A stretch of 60,708 nt of DNA from the IMG/VR virus record IMGVR_UViG_3300042465_002807, positions 1 through 60,708 of that record; one strand, written 5' to 3'. Position numbers and translations under genes: made by a program. Positions 18,265 through 25,721 of the stretch are shown piece after piece. Source of the DNA: a virus. Position 1 is the first letter of the stretch, and every line of letters begins with the position of its first letter. The notes below the pieces were generated by a model, which saw nothing but the letters and a program-made list of their open reading frames with translations, had not been told where the DNA came from and did no database searches.

Positions 18265-18613
18265 TTTCGGATTTACATTCGAAGACCCAACTGAAACAGT
18301 AATCCATGTTCCAGAACCATATAGTTCTCAGCCCATCGACACCGGCGAATTAAAAGATGAGATTATGGCCAAACTATATGACCTCGAAGCTAGACTTCTT
18401 AACGTGGACCAATCGACACTTATCTCAGAACATAAGCGATTGGTCGAAATGGAAGTTGCGGAAAAATTGAAGCAGGTAGAAGATATGATTCTACCATTAT
18501 TATATAACCTGATGAAAAATCCTGAAAAGGAATACATCCACTGGCCGAATAGGACACCAATCATTGATAACCAAATTGAAAAGATCACCGCAATCACACG
18601 ATTCTATGAATGA
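18245..18613 (+). CDS. Conserved hypothetical helical protein
   Basis: 122 aa. N-terminal 35 residues are extended and acidic/Pro-rich (DFGFTFEDPTETVIHVPEPY); the rest is helical (LKDEIMAKLYDLEARL) and ends in PNRTPIIDNQIEKI. I associate this layout with small proteins of T4-like cyanophages but know no function. It overlaps the deformylase end and the ClpP start, so it is embedded in the operon. Confidence 0.65.
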   Translation: MSNTTYDFGFTFEDPTETVIHVPEPYSSQPIDTGELKDEIMAKLYDLEARLLNVDQSTLISEHKRLVEMEVAEKLKQVEDMILPLLYNLMKNPEKEYIHWPNRTPIIDNQIEKITAITRFYE

Positions 18614-19208
18614 CTTTGATGGCCCCTCTAAACCCAGGTTCTTTGCGCAACCTGCCTCTACTGTAGTAAATCTATATCTCTGTGGTGAAATTAAAGCAGC
18701 CGAAGAATATGTAGAATGGTTCCAGTTGTTCCGTGCCGCTGGTGAAAACGACATCATTTACATTCGTATCAACAGCGAAGGTGGTGACCTGTTTGCCGCT
18801 CTACAGATTGTAAGAGCAATTCAAGAATCAAATGCCACTATCATCTGTTCGGTAGAAGGCATCTGTATGTCGGCTGCAACTCTAATCTTCCTGAGTGCGG
18901 ACCGCTTTGAACTCTCTGACCACACCATGTTTATGTTCCACAATTATTCGAGTGGCACAATCGGTAAGGGCGGCGAAATGTATGACCAGATTACACACTT
19001 CCGTGCTTGGTCTGACAAGCTATTCAATTCTTTCTACAAGGACTTTCTGACGCCAGAAGAAATCAAGTCGATGCTTGACAACAAAGACATCTGGCTTGAC
19101 GCGGAAGAAGTTGCAAAGCGTTTGAAGCATCGCATCGAAGCAGATAACGACGAGCCAGAAGAAGCTCCAAAGCCCAAGAAAACACGGAAGAAAGCCGTTC
19201 CTGCATAA
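18606..19208 (+). CDS. ClpP-like serine protease
   Basis: Proteolytic subunit of the Clp family. 200 aa from ATG 18606; a longer in-frame start at 18564 would overlap the previous gene by 50 bases and adds an unlike, basic leader, so I reject it. Visible motifs: INSEGGDLFAA (oxyanion glycines, residues 55-65), catalytic Ser89 in ICMSAATL, and His112 in FHNYSSG. The lysine-rich C-terminal tail (PKPKKTRKKAV) is not typical of ClpP. Viral ClpP-like genes occur in T4-like cyanophages and are sometimes proposed as head proteases; gp21 is also present here, so this one more likely acts on host or phage proteins in the cell. Confidence 0.88.
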   Translation: MNDFDGPSKPRFFAQPASTVVNLYLCGEIKAAEEYVEWFQLFRAAGENDIIYIRINSEGGDLFAALQIVRAIQESNATIICSVEGICMSAATLIFLSADRFELSDHTMFMFHNYSSGTIGKGGEMYDQITHFRAWSDKLFNSFYKDFLTPEEIKSMLDNKDIWLDAEEVAKRLKHRIEADNDEPEEAPKPKKTRKKAVPA

Positions 19209-19211
19209 ATA
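19204..19211 (+). promoter_or_regulatory. Near-consensus late element CATAAATA
   Basis: One base off TATAAATA and overlapping the ClpP stop codon, 40 bases before the HAD gene. It may be chance, but late expression would fit the capsid-targeting-like tag on the HAD protein. Confidence 0.35.
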
Positions 19212-19215
19212 CTAC

Positions 19216-19244
19216 TTGACATTTCCTTGCGAATCGAGTAGTAT
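19216..19244 (+). promoter_or_regulatory. Sigma70-type promoter with GANTC in spacer (HAD gene)
   Basis: TTGACA (19216-19221), 17-base spacer holding CGAATCG (19230-19236), -10 TAGTAT (19239-19244). The next gene's ATG is at 19251, about where transcription should start, and no ribosome binding site is visible, so the mRNA may be leaderless. Confidence 0.72.
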
Positions 19245-19250
19245 ATAAAC

Positions 19251-19856
19251 ATGATCAGTTTTAAAGAGTTTCTAAACGAGTCGCAAGATGGTGCCGGATT
19301 AACAATCTGGGACATTGATGAAACTCTATTCCGTACCAAAGCCCGTGTCCATATCGTCAAAGGCGGTAAGATAATCAAGACATTGGGTAACAAGCAATAC
19401 AATACATATATTCTACAGCCGGGTGAGTCCTTCGACTTTAGCGAGTTTAGGGACGCCCGGCATTTTCGTGACACCAGCGAACCCATCGCCAAAGCGATTC
19501 GCAAATTGATTGCGATGCATAAGAATATCAAAGCCCGTGGCAGTAAGATGGTTGTCATCACAGCCCGTTCTGACTTCGATGACCGAGATATTTTCCTAGA
19601 TACTTTCCGTCAGCATGGCATTGACATTGATGACATTCATGTCCATCGTGCTGGCAATCTTGGTGCCATGCCCTCTGCGGCTGCTAAGAAAATCTATATT
19701 AAACAATACCTTGACACTGGTAAATACACTCGCGCCCGTCTCTTTGATGACGCGGTGTCCAATCTCCAGATGTTCAAAGACCTTGCACATGAATATCCCA
19801 ATGTAAAGTTTGAGCCGTTCTTGGCTCACGAAGATGGTTCAATGACTCGTTTTTAA
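19251..19856 (+). CDS. HAD-family phosphatase with capsid-targeting-like N-terminal tag
   Basis: 201 aa phosphatase of the HAD superfamily: DIDET (Asp21 nucleophile, Asp23) near the N-terminus, VVITARSD near residue 103 as motif II, and LFDDA near 163 as the acidic motif. The substrate is unknown; nucleotide or polynucleotide 3'-phosphatases share this layout. The first ten residues, MISFKEFLNE, resemble the T4 internal-protein tag MKTYQEFIAE, and LNE followed by Ser fits a gp21-type (L/I)xE cleavage site. This suggests packaging into the head. It has its own sigma70-type promoter and no Shine-Dalgarno sequence. Confidence 0.75.
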   Translation: MISFKEFLNESQDGAGLTIWDIDETLFRTKARVHIVKGGKIIKTLGNKQYNTYILQPGESFDFSEFRDARHFRDTSEPIAKAIRKLIAMHKNIKARGSKMVVITARSDFDDRDIFLDTFRQHGIDIDDIHVHRAGNLGAMPSAAAKKIYIKQYLDTGKYTRARLFDDAVSNLQMFKDLAHEYPNVKFEPFLAHEDGSMTRF

Positions 19857-19857
19857 C

Positions 19858-19885
19858 TTGACATTACCATCGATTCGTGTATACT
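19858..19885 (+). promoter_or_regulatory. Sigma70-type promoter with GANTC in spacer (exported protein gene)
   Basis: TTGACA (19858-19863), 16-base spacer with CGATTCG (19871-19877), TATACT (19880-19885). Followed by AAGGAGA (19894-19900). Confidence 0.75.
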
Positions 19886-19906
19886 AATAATATAAGGAGA
19901 ATGATT

Positions 19907-20269
19907 ATGATTAAGTCTATTGTTTCTAGTATTGTTGCTATCAGTGTTCTTGCTACTCCTGTAGTTGCAGAAGCCAAGGGTCGCGGTGAACACCGCAGCG
20001 AACGCCACGAGCGCAAGCGCGGCAATCATATTAATACCGGCGAAGCTATTGCTATCGGTCTCGGTGCCTTTATTCTCGGTGCTGCTATTAAAAACAACAA
20101 TGGCCGCGATGAGGAAGTTGAGCGTGAAGTTTATGACCGCGAGTATGAATATCACTATCGTAACCGTGATGCATATTATCGCCGGGATCGCAACTGCCGC
20201 ACCACAGAAGTTACGGAATATGACTACTACGGCAATCGATATATTCGCCGTGAGCGCCGTTGTTTCTAA
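19907..20269 (+). CDS. Small exported glycine-zipper-like protein
   Basis: 120 aa from ATG 19907, chosen because AAGGAGA ends 6 bases upstream; an ATG at 19901 would be too close. Residues 1-23 form a signal peptide with an AEA cleavage site before Lys24. Then come a basic stretch (ERHERKRG), a glycine-zipper-like hydrophobic segment (AIAIGLGAFILGAAI), and a Tyr/Arg-rich tail with two Cys. Short exported proteins with this layout are common in alphaproteobacteria, so it may be host-derived. It could act in the periplasm or inner membrane, for example in exclusion of other phages; this is speculation. A strong early-type promoter drives it alone. Confidence 0.7.
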   Translation: MIKSIVSSIVAISVLATPVVAEAKGRGEHRSERHERKRGNHINTGEAIAIGLGAFILGAAIKNNNGRDEEVEREVYDREYEYHYRNRDAYYRRDRNCRTTEVTEYDYYGNRYIRRERRCF

Positions 20270-20340
20270 ACGAATCACTTGACATTTGGTCGCGAATCGA
20301 CTATAGTAAATAATGTGATTGATTGATTGATGAGGTTTTG
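20270..20340 (+). repeat. Type A promoter-leader cassette, copy 1
   Basis: About 45 bases around the VWA promoter (CTTGACATTTGGTCGCGAAT through TAATGTGATTGAT) recur almost unchanged at 23095-23145 upstream of the MoxR-type ATPase. This indicates a recent duplication or strong selection on a shared control site. Confidence 0.85.
20279..20307 (+). promoter_or_regulatory. Sigma70-type promoter with GANTC in spacer (VWA gene), type A
   Basis: TTGACA (20279-20284), 17-base spacer with CGAATCG (20293-20299), TATAGT (20302-20307). Nearly identical over about 45 bases to the promoter at 23097. Confidence 0.85.
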
Positions 20341-20342
20341 TG

Positions 20343-22583
20343 ATGTCCCAGTTTGCTGAAAAGTCGATTCTCGCCAAGTTGTTGGCGACCGAAAACGTAA
20401 TGGTCGAACACCAGAAGGTGCCGACTGCCTATTTTGACCTGCAAAATCGCACGGTCGTTCTTCCCATCTTTAAAGAAATGTCCGCTGACCTCTATGACCT
20501 CTTGATTGGTCATGAAGTAGGTCACGCTCTCGAAACGCCTGCCGCCGGTTGGCATAGCAGTCTCTCTGAGAAGGGTGCTGGCTTCAAGTCGTTCCTTAAC
20601 ATCATTGAAGATGCCCGCATCGAACGCAAGATGAAGGACCGCTACCCCGGTATCCGTCGCTCGTTTTTCAACGGCTACAAAGAACTGTTCGACCAGAATT
20701 TCTTCGGCGTTGAAGGCATGGACCTCACCAAGTTGAAGTTCATTGACCGCATCAACCTTCACGCTAAGGTTGGTGCTTTCCTCAACATCAAGTTCTCTGC
20801 CGAAGAGCAGGCTTACGTTGACCGTCTCGACCAGCTCCAGACTTGGGATGATGTGGTTGCTCTGGCTACCGAACTCTACGAACGTGCCGAGACTTCGACC
20901 GAAGAACTTGACTTCGAAGAATTCATGAACGCCATGAGTAGCATGGCTGACAGCGACGGTGAGTTTGACCCCACCGCAGATTATGTCGAAGTTCCTGGCG
21001 CACCTGCGGCAGAGCAGGCTGAAAAGCAAGACAAGCCTCAGCCGTCTGCTGGCAAGTCCGAAGAAGAAACTTCCGACGACCAGCAAAGTGGTGGTCAGAC
21101 TGACAAGACCGAAGAAAAGTCGGACGAAGAAACCGACCAAGCATCTGACAAAGCCTCAGACGAATCTTCTGACAAAGATGCCGAGAAGACCGAAAGCGAT
21201 ATCGAACCATCTTCGTTCACTGACCAGAACTTCCGTGACAACGAGGACAGTCTTCTGGACGCCAGCGCCCGTGAGACTTTCTACTCCAAGTTGCCAGTTC
21301 TGAACCCTGCTGATTATGTTGTCGGTATCAAGACTGTTGAACAGATGCTTAAATTCACCGTTGGTGGCCGAGCAAAGATGAACGGCAAGACTGTCGAACA
21401 AGTCAAGATGGACCTCTACAAGGACTTTCTGGCTACGAACGGTAAGTACCTGTCTGCTATGGCTCAGGACTTCGAGCGTAAGAAGACCGCCCAGTCGCTT
21501 ATGCGCGCCCAGACTTCTAAGACTGGTCGTATCAATATGGACAAGGTATGGGCTTACAAGATTACGGAAGACCTGTTCCTTCAGAACACGGTAGTTCCTA
21601 ATGGTAAGAACCACGGCATGATTCTGTATCTTGATATGTCGGGCAGCATGTCGCCCAACATGGCTGGTACCATGGAGCAGTTGGTTCTGCTTGCTTCGTT
21701 CTGCCAAAAGGTTCGCATCCCGTTTGAAGTTTATGGCTTCATCACCAACTCATATGCGCCTGATGACTATAGTCGGTCAATTCGTAGCCGTAACGATTAC
21801 ACCGACAAAAAGAACCTCGTGATTAACGACCCTAACTTCCGTATGCTCCAGCTTGTTGCTACTGGTGTTTCTGGCGCTAAGTTCAAGACCCAGATGGCAA
21901 ATCTTCTAGCACTCGGTAAGTCTTATGACCGTCACTATGTTGACCTCTATCTTGACCATTCAGCCCAGACCGCGTTCGGTCTTGGTAGCACTCCTCTTGA
22001 GGAAGCTATCATCATCGGCCGCTACATTGCCGAAGAATTCAAGACCCGTAATCGGATTGAGGTTCTCTCGTCGGTGTTTCTGACAGACGGTCAGGGTGAT
22101 GCCAACTTTGGTGTTGCTGGTGGTCGCGACGGTGATAGCTTTCGTAAGAACCTTGCGATTGTTGACACAAAGACTCGTCGCACCTTTAAGGGTGAATATG
22201 ATGGTGGTAGCTATCGTTCTACGGCTTTCTGCCACGCTTTGCTCGACCTTTACAAGACCACTACTGGTTCGCGCCTGATTAACTTCTATCTAATGAACCC
22301 CTATGACCTCAAGTATATCATTGCTCGTTCTGGTCTTGATGGTGTGGTACAGGACGCTGTCCGTAAGTCATTCAAGAAAGAGGGTGCTGCCCTCCTCAAG
22401 AATGCGAACGGCTTTGATGACCAGTTCCTTATCAAGTCTGGTCGCAGCCTCCAGGTTCAGGAAGATACTCTTACTGTAGACTCGAACGATAAGAAGGAAC
22501 TTATGAAAGCCTTCAAATCGTTCCAGGACAAGAAAGCAATGGGTCGTGTAATCCTTTCTAAGATGGTCGAAGCGGTAGCCTAA
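20343..22583 (+). CDS. HExxH metallopeptidase-like / VWA domain protein (CobT-like)
   Basis: 746 aa from ATG 20343 (GAGG 7 bases upstream; GTG 20340 rejected). Residues 57-61 are HEVGH, a zinc-binding HExxH motif with a following conserved EDARIERKM helix near residue 100. A long acidic, Ser/Gln-rich linker covers about residues 215-300. The C-terminal half is a VWA domain with MIDAS motif DMSGS (Asp431) and a later TDGQGD. This architecture matches CobT-like VWA proteins that partner MoxR/CobS-type AAA+ ATPases; such an ATPase is encoded at 23173 under a near-identical promoter. Cobalt chelation is unlikely in a phage; a chaperone-protease machine is more plausible. Confidence 0.85.
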   Translation: MSQFAEKSILAKLLATENVMVEHQKVPTAYFDLQNRTVVLPIFKEMSADLYDLLIGHEVGHALETPAAGWHSSLSEKGAGFKSFLNIIEDARIERKMKDRYPGIRRSFFNGYKELFDQNFFGVEGMDLTKLKFIDRINLHAKVGAFLNIKFSAEEQAYVDRLDQLQTWDDVVALATELYERAETSTEELDFEEFMNAMSSMADSDGEFDPTADYVEVPGAPAAEQAEKQDKPQPSAGKSEEETSDDQQSGGQTDKTEEKSDEETDQASDKASDESSDKDAEKTESDIEPSSFTDQNFRDNEDSLLDASARETFYSKLPVLNPADYVVGIKTVEQMLKFTVGGRAKMNGKTVEQVKMDLYKDFLATNGKYLSAMAQDFERKKTAQSLMRAQTSKTGRINMDKVWAYKITEDLFLQNTVVPNGKNHGMILYLDMSGSMSPNMAGTMEQLVLLASFCQKVRIPFEVYGFITNSYAPDDYSRSIRSRNDYTDKKNLVINDPNFRMLQLVATGVSGAKFKTQMANLLALGKSYDRHYVDLYLDHSAQTAFGLGSTPLEEAIIIGRYIAEEFKTRNRIEVLSSVFLTDGQGDANFGVAGGRDGDSFRKNLAIVDTKTRRTFKGEYDGGSYRSTAFCHALLDLYKTTTGSRLINFYLMNPYDLKYIIARSGLDGVVQDAVRKSFKKEGAALLKNANGFDDQFLIKSGRSLQVQEDTLTVDSNDKKELMKAFKSFQDKKAMGRVILSKMVEAVA

Positions 22584-22655
22584 AAATTACCGCTTGACTT
22601 CTCCATCGAATCTGCTATTGTAAAATAGTAGACAGAAGAGAGAAAGTGATTCGTT
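22581..22655 (+). repeat. Type B promoter-leader cassette, copy 1
   Basis: Block starting TAAAAATTACCGCTTGAC, including AAAATAGTAGACAGAAGAGA and ending GTGATTCG before the HNH ATG. Aligns with 35270-35343 with few changes and one or two single-base gaps. Confidence 0.82.
22594..22621 (+). promoter_or_regulatory. Sigma70-type promoter with GANTC in spacer (HNH gene), type B
   Basis: TTGACT (22594-22599), 16-base spacer with GAATC (22608-22612), TATTGT (22616-22621). The leader contains TGATTCG (22647-22653). The block from 22581 to 22653 is closely repeated at 35270-35343. Confidence 0.75.
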
Positions 22656-23093
22656 ATGAACCTTGGTGTCCAGATGAAGCAGAAATTTTTCGCCGAAGGA
22701 AATGTTTTACCGAAATGTGTTAATCCTGGTTGTGTCCGTTTCGTCCAGGTGCGAGATTGGAAAAACTGGTCTATTAAGTCCGAGTGTGGTAGCTGCTACA
22801 AAGCCCGTGTAACTGGCTTTCGTGGGCCTGCTATGAATGGTATAGAAATTCATAAAAAAGAATATTGTGAAAATGCTGATGGTCGATTGGGCTGGGAATG
22901 TCCCGTGCCAGTTCGTTCTTGGAAAGAACTTGGTATGTTAAATGCTCTTGACCTCGAGCATCTGGACGGCGACCATTTTAATAATGCTCCAGAGAATGTC
23001 GATACAATCTGCAAACTCTGTCATGGTAAGAAGTCCACTATCAATAATGATTTTTCAAATACCAAAGAATCTGCACGGCGAATCGTGCATTAA
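22656..23093 (+). CDS. HNH endonuclease (probable free-standing homing endonuclease)
   Basis: 145 aa. N-terminal Cys pairs (CVNPGC, CGSC) form a likely zinc-binding region. The HNH core is visible at the C-terminus: LEHLDGDHFNN, then ENVDTICKLCHGKK with the final zinc Cys pair. Such genes move as free-standing mobile elements in T-even-type phages. It is inserted between the VWA protein and its presumed MoxR-type partner and carries its own promoter cassette. Confidence 0.87.
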   Translation: MNLGVQMKQKFFAEGNVLPKCVNPGCVRFVQVRDWKNWSIKSECGSCYKARVTGFRGPAMNGIEIHKKEYCENADGRLGWECPVPVRSWKELGMLNALDLEHLDGDHFNNAPENVDTICKLCHGKKSTINNDFSNTKESARRIVH

Positions 23094-23094
23094 T

Positions 23095-23145
23095 GCTTGA
23101 CATTTGGTCGCGAATCGACTATAGTGAATAATGTGATTGATGATG
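23095..23145 (+). repeat. Type A promoter-leader cassette, copy 2
   Basis: Second copy of the 20279-type cassette; differs at one position in the TATAGT-AATAA junction (GAATAA versus AAATAA) and in leader length. Confidence 0.85.
23097..23125 (+). promoter_or_regulatory. Sigma70-type promoter with GANTC in spacer (MoxR/CobS gene), type A
   Basis: TTGACA (23097-23102), 17-base spacer with CGAATCG (23111-23117), TATAGT (23120-23125). Matches the 20279 promoter almost base for base, through to the TAATGTGATTGAT leader. Confidence 0.85.
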
Positions 23146-23172
23146 TTTGTTTATGAAAAAGGTGATTTTATT

Positions 23173-24348
23173 ATGACTAATACCCGTGAAGCAATGCTTG
23201 CTGCCCTCCGTGCCTCTGATACAAATGGTGGCATTTTCCGCAAGCGTGAAGTTATTGCCGTGTCGAATGCTCTTGGACTCAAGAGCCGCATTGCAGACAA
23301 GATTATGGAAGAGGGTCTGAAGGTCTCTCGCGGCGTTTACGATTTGTCGGCTGCAATGGCTGGCGTGACTGCCATCCCCGCTCCAGTGATGCCCCAACCT
23401 GTTGCTGAAATTGTGTCGAAGCCTGTTGCCAAGACCTTGATGCAACCTAAGCTGGAAGTCACAATTGACAATCTGGTGCCCCGTGTCGATACGACCTACG
23501 TGCCGTTCGGTTTCTACAAGGACCTTGTCAAGGTTCTCAAAGCAGAGGCCTTCTACCCCACGTTCATCTCTGGTCTGTCTGGTAACGGTAAGACCACGAT
23601 GGTTGAACAGGCTTGCGCTAAGTTGAAGCGCGAGGTTATGCGTGTCAATATCTCGGTTGAGACCGACGAGGATGACCTGATTGGTGGCAACACCCTTGTC
23701 GATGGCAACGTGGTGTACCGCGAAGGTCCTGTTCTCACCGCCATGAAGCGTGGTGCAATCCTTATTCTTGATGAAATCGACCGTGGTTCGAACAAGATGA
23801 TGTGTATGCAAGCCATTCTCGAAGGCAAGCCTTACTTCAATAAGAAGACTGGTGAGACGGTCTACCCTGCAAAGGGCTTCAACGTGATTGCCACTGCTAA
23901 CACCAAGGGTCGTGGTTCCGACGATGGCAAGTTCATCTCGGCCCAGATTCTTGATGACGCCTTCCTTGAGCGTTTCGCCATCACCGTTGAGCAAGAATAC
24001 CCATCTGCTAAGGTTGAAAAGCAGATTGTCATGAACAAGATGGAAAAGGCTGGTGCGATTGATGAAGAATTCGCCGATAACCTTGTCACTTGGGCTGAAA
24101 TCATCCGTAAGACTTTTTACGATGGTGGCATTGACGACCTGATTTCGACCCGCCGTCTTGAACACATTGTCAACGCCTTTGCCATGTTCAAGTCGCGTAA
24201 CAAGGCTGTAGAACTTTGCGTCAATCGCTTTGATGCTGATACCAAGTCCGCATTCCTTGACCTCTACGGTAAGGTTGATGCTAAGGTTGATATCGCACCT
24301 ACCGAAGATGCAAATGATGACAAGTTTTTTGATGAAACCCCTTTCTAA
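23173..24348 (+). CDS. MoxR/CobS-type AAA+ ATPase
   Basis: 391 aa from ATG 23173 (AAGGTGA upstream). An in-frame ATG at 23137 would sit about 5 bases from the predicted transcription start, so I chose the inner one. Walker A GLSGNGKT at residues 134-141, Walker B ILILDEIDRGS near 197, sensor/arginine region near 260-300. T4-like cyanophages carry relatives annotated cobS. Its likely partner is the VWA protein at 20343, as MoxR ATPases act with VWA proteins to remodel or mature client complexes. It heads the replisome operon that continues through regA. Confidence 0.9.
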   Translation: MTNTREAMLAALRASDTNGGIFRKREVIAVSNALGLKSRIADKIMEEGLKVSRGVYDLSAAMAGVTAIPAPVMPQPVAEIVSKPVAKTLMQPKLEVTIDNLVPRVDTTYVPFGFYKDLVKVLKAEAFYPTFISGLSGNGKTTMVEQACAKLKREVMRVNISVETDEDDLIGGNTLVDGNVVYREGPVLTAMKRGAILILDEIDRGSNKMMCMQAILEGKPYFNKKTGETVYPAKGFNVIATANTKGRGSDDGKFISAQILDDAFLERFAITVEQEYPSAKVEKQIVMNKMEKAGAIDEEFADNLVTWAEIIRKTFYDGGIDDLISTRRLEHIVNAFAMFKSRNKAVELCVNRFDADTKSAFLDLYGKVDAKVDIAPTEDANDDKFFDETPF

Positions 24349-24357
24349 GGAGATAGT

Positions 24358-24876
24358 ATGACAATTAAATATAAGTATAACGAAGGTGACCTGTTAAAGC
24401 AGGTCACCGAGTATGTCAACGCCACTTATGGGCAGCACTACTCGCAAAACAAGTACCAAGCTACCGAGTTTATCATTGATGGTGGACATGGCGTAGGCTT
24501 CACGGTTGGAAATATCATGAAGTATGCCCAGCGTTACGGTCATAAGGGAACTCCCGAAGACTGGCGCAAGGACCTCATGAAGGTTATTCACTATGCCATC
24601 ATTGCACTACATGTTCATGATAAGCAACAACAGCCCAGTCTAACAGGACTTTACGAGGATGTCAAGCTAAAACCTGCTCTAGCTACCGCCTTGTCTACGG
24701 TCACTTTGGGCGACTACCAAAATAGTGATGATACTATTACTTTTAGTCCCGACTTTGACCTTATGTTCGTTCCTAACTGGAATGAAAACCTTATGAACAC
24801 TAGTTCTCTCTTGACAACTGAGACAAATTCTGTTATATCAAATACTGGTACTAAGACCAAAAAGAAAAAGGGTTAA
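24358..24876 (+). CDS. DUF3310-like phage protein
   Basis: 172 aa. The N-terminal 90 residues fit the DUF3310 pattern: HYSQNKYQ, then VGNIMKYAQRYGHKG, then DLMKVIHYAIIAL. Members are common in phage replication regions; a nucleotide-related role has been suggested but not shown. The C-terminal 80 residues are low complexity (Thr/Ser/Asn) and end in a lysine run. AAGGAGA precedes the ATG, 9 bases after the AAA+ ATPase stop. Confidence 0.65.
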   Translation: MTIKYKYNEGDLLKQVTEYVNATYGQHYSQNKYQATEFIIDGGHGVGFTVGNIMKYAQRYGHKGTPEDWRKDLMKVIHYAIIALHVHDKQQQPSLTGLYEDVKLKPALATALSTVTLGDYQNSDDTITFSPDFDLMFVPNWNENLMNTSSLLTTETNSVISNTGTKTKKKKG

Positions 24877-24882
24877 TATATT

Positions 24883-25542
24883 ATGAAGATTTCCAATGAA
24901 ACACTTTCACTTCTAAAGAACTACGCTGGTATCAATACCAATATTCTGTTTCGGCAGGGTAATGTAATTGGTACCGTTAGTCCTGGGAAGAACATCTTTT
25001 CACGCGCCACGGTTACTGAAACCTTCCCGCGTGAATTTGCCATCTACGACCTGAATACTCTTCTGGCTCTTCTCACTTTGATGGAAGATCAGGATGTAGA
25101 TTTTGGCGAGAGTAGCATCAAGGTTAGCAAGGACGGTTCGAAGTTCGAATACTTCTATTCTGATCCCGGCACCGTGACCGCTGCTCCCGACAAGAACCTT
25201 GAGATTGAACCTGTGTGGTCGTTCGACCTTTCGGCGGACGCAATCAGTATGCTTCTCCGCGCCGCATCAATCACCTCGGCACCAATCATCAGCATTGTAT
25301 CGGATGGCGCCCAGGTTCAACTCAAGGTTGGCGACCCCACCAATTCTTCGGCAAACTCTTACACTAAGACTATCAGCACCGATGCTGCTCCCGTGTTTGA
25401 TTGCCGAGTGAAGACCGAGAACCTCAAAGTCCTGTCTGATAACTACACTGTCACGCTTGGTAAGAAGCGCGCCATGGAGTTTAAGAGCAAGGGTCGTGAA
25501 CTCGTTTATTACATTGCAATGGACCCTGCGTCCTCTATCTAA
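24883..25542 (+). CDS. 45: Sliding clamp gp45
   Basis: Processivity clamp for polymerase gp43 and mobile activator of late transcription through gp55. 219 aa (T4 gp45 228 aa). The protein has the clamp layout with FPREFAIYDLNTLLALL near residue 50, a central linker, and a C-terminal LSDNYTVTLGKKRAMEFKS near residue 185. It is followed by the clamp loader genes 44 and 62, as in T4, but with two extra genes in between. Confidence 0.93.
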   Translation: MKISNETLSLLKNYAGINTNILFRQGNVIGTVSPGKNIFSRATVTETFPREFAIYDLNTLLALLTLMEDQDVDFGESSIKVSKDGSKFEYFYSDPGTVTAAPDKNLEIEPVWSFDLSADAISMLLRAASITSAPIISIVSDGAQVQLKVGDPTNSSANSYTKTISTDAAPVFDCRVKTENLKVLSDNYTVTLGKKRAMEFKSKGRELVYYIAMDPASSI

Positions 25543-25553
25543 GGAGAAATAAT

Positions 25554-25721
25554 ATGACCAAGTTTGAATTTACATTTAATGCCCGCATTCCTTATGATGC
25601 CGAAGAAGACCCACGGGATGTAACCATTTCGTTTACCACAAGTGACGCGGACGAAGTTATTCGCCAGTTCAATAAGCTCCTCGTTCTTAATGACTTTGAT
25701 GCACAGGTGGCTGTAGTATAA
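25554..25721 (+). CDS. Hypothetical 55 aa protein
   Basis: Small acidic protein starting MTKFEFTFNARIPYD, predicted beta then helix (DADEVIRQFNKLL). AAGGAGA lies 6 bases before ATG 25554, and its stop overlaps the peroxiredoxin start (TAATG). Strong translation signals support it; no family recognised. Confidence 0.7.
   Translation: MTKFEFTFNARIPYDAEEDPRDVTISFTTSDADEVIRQFNKLLVLNDFDAQVAVV

Noticed and set aside
18564-18605. Upstream start for ClpP
   Set aside because: The extra 14 residues overlap the previous gene by 50 bases and are basic and unlike the family; ATG 18606 gives the normal 8-base operon overlap.
20301-21140. 279-codon antisense frame opposite the VWA protein
   Set aside because: It overlaps the VWA gene and its promoter, has no start signals, and its composition reads as the complement of the acidic linker and HEVGH domain.
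20959-21303. Plus-strand out-of-frame frame inside the VWA linker
   Set aside because: It arises from the Asp/Glu/Ser-rich linker read in another frame; no ribosome binding site or domain.
23119-24165. Long antisense open frame (348 codons) opposite the MoxR-type ATPase
   Set aside because: It mirrors a clear Walker-motif gene; the open frame follows from the codon bias of the sense strand, and it has no ribosome binding site or recognisable domain. No other supported gene lies on the minus strand.
20343-24348. Annotation of the VWA/MoxR pair as a cobaltochelatase (CobT/CobS)
   Set aside because: The similarity is to the general MoxR-VWA architecture; no CobN or other cobalamin genes are present, and the HEVGH motif points to a different activity.
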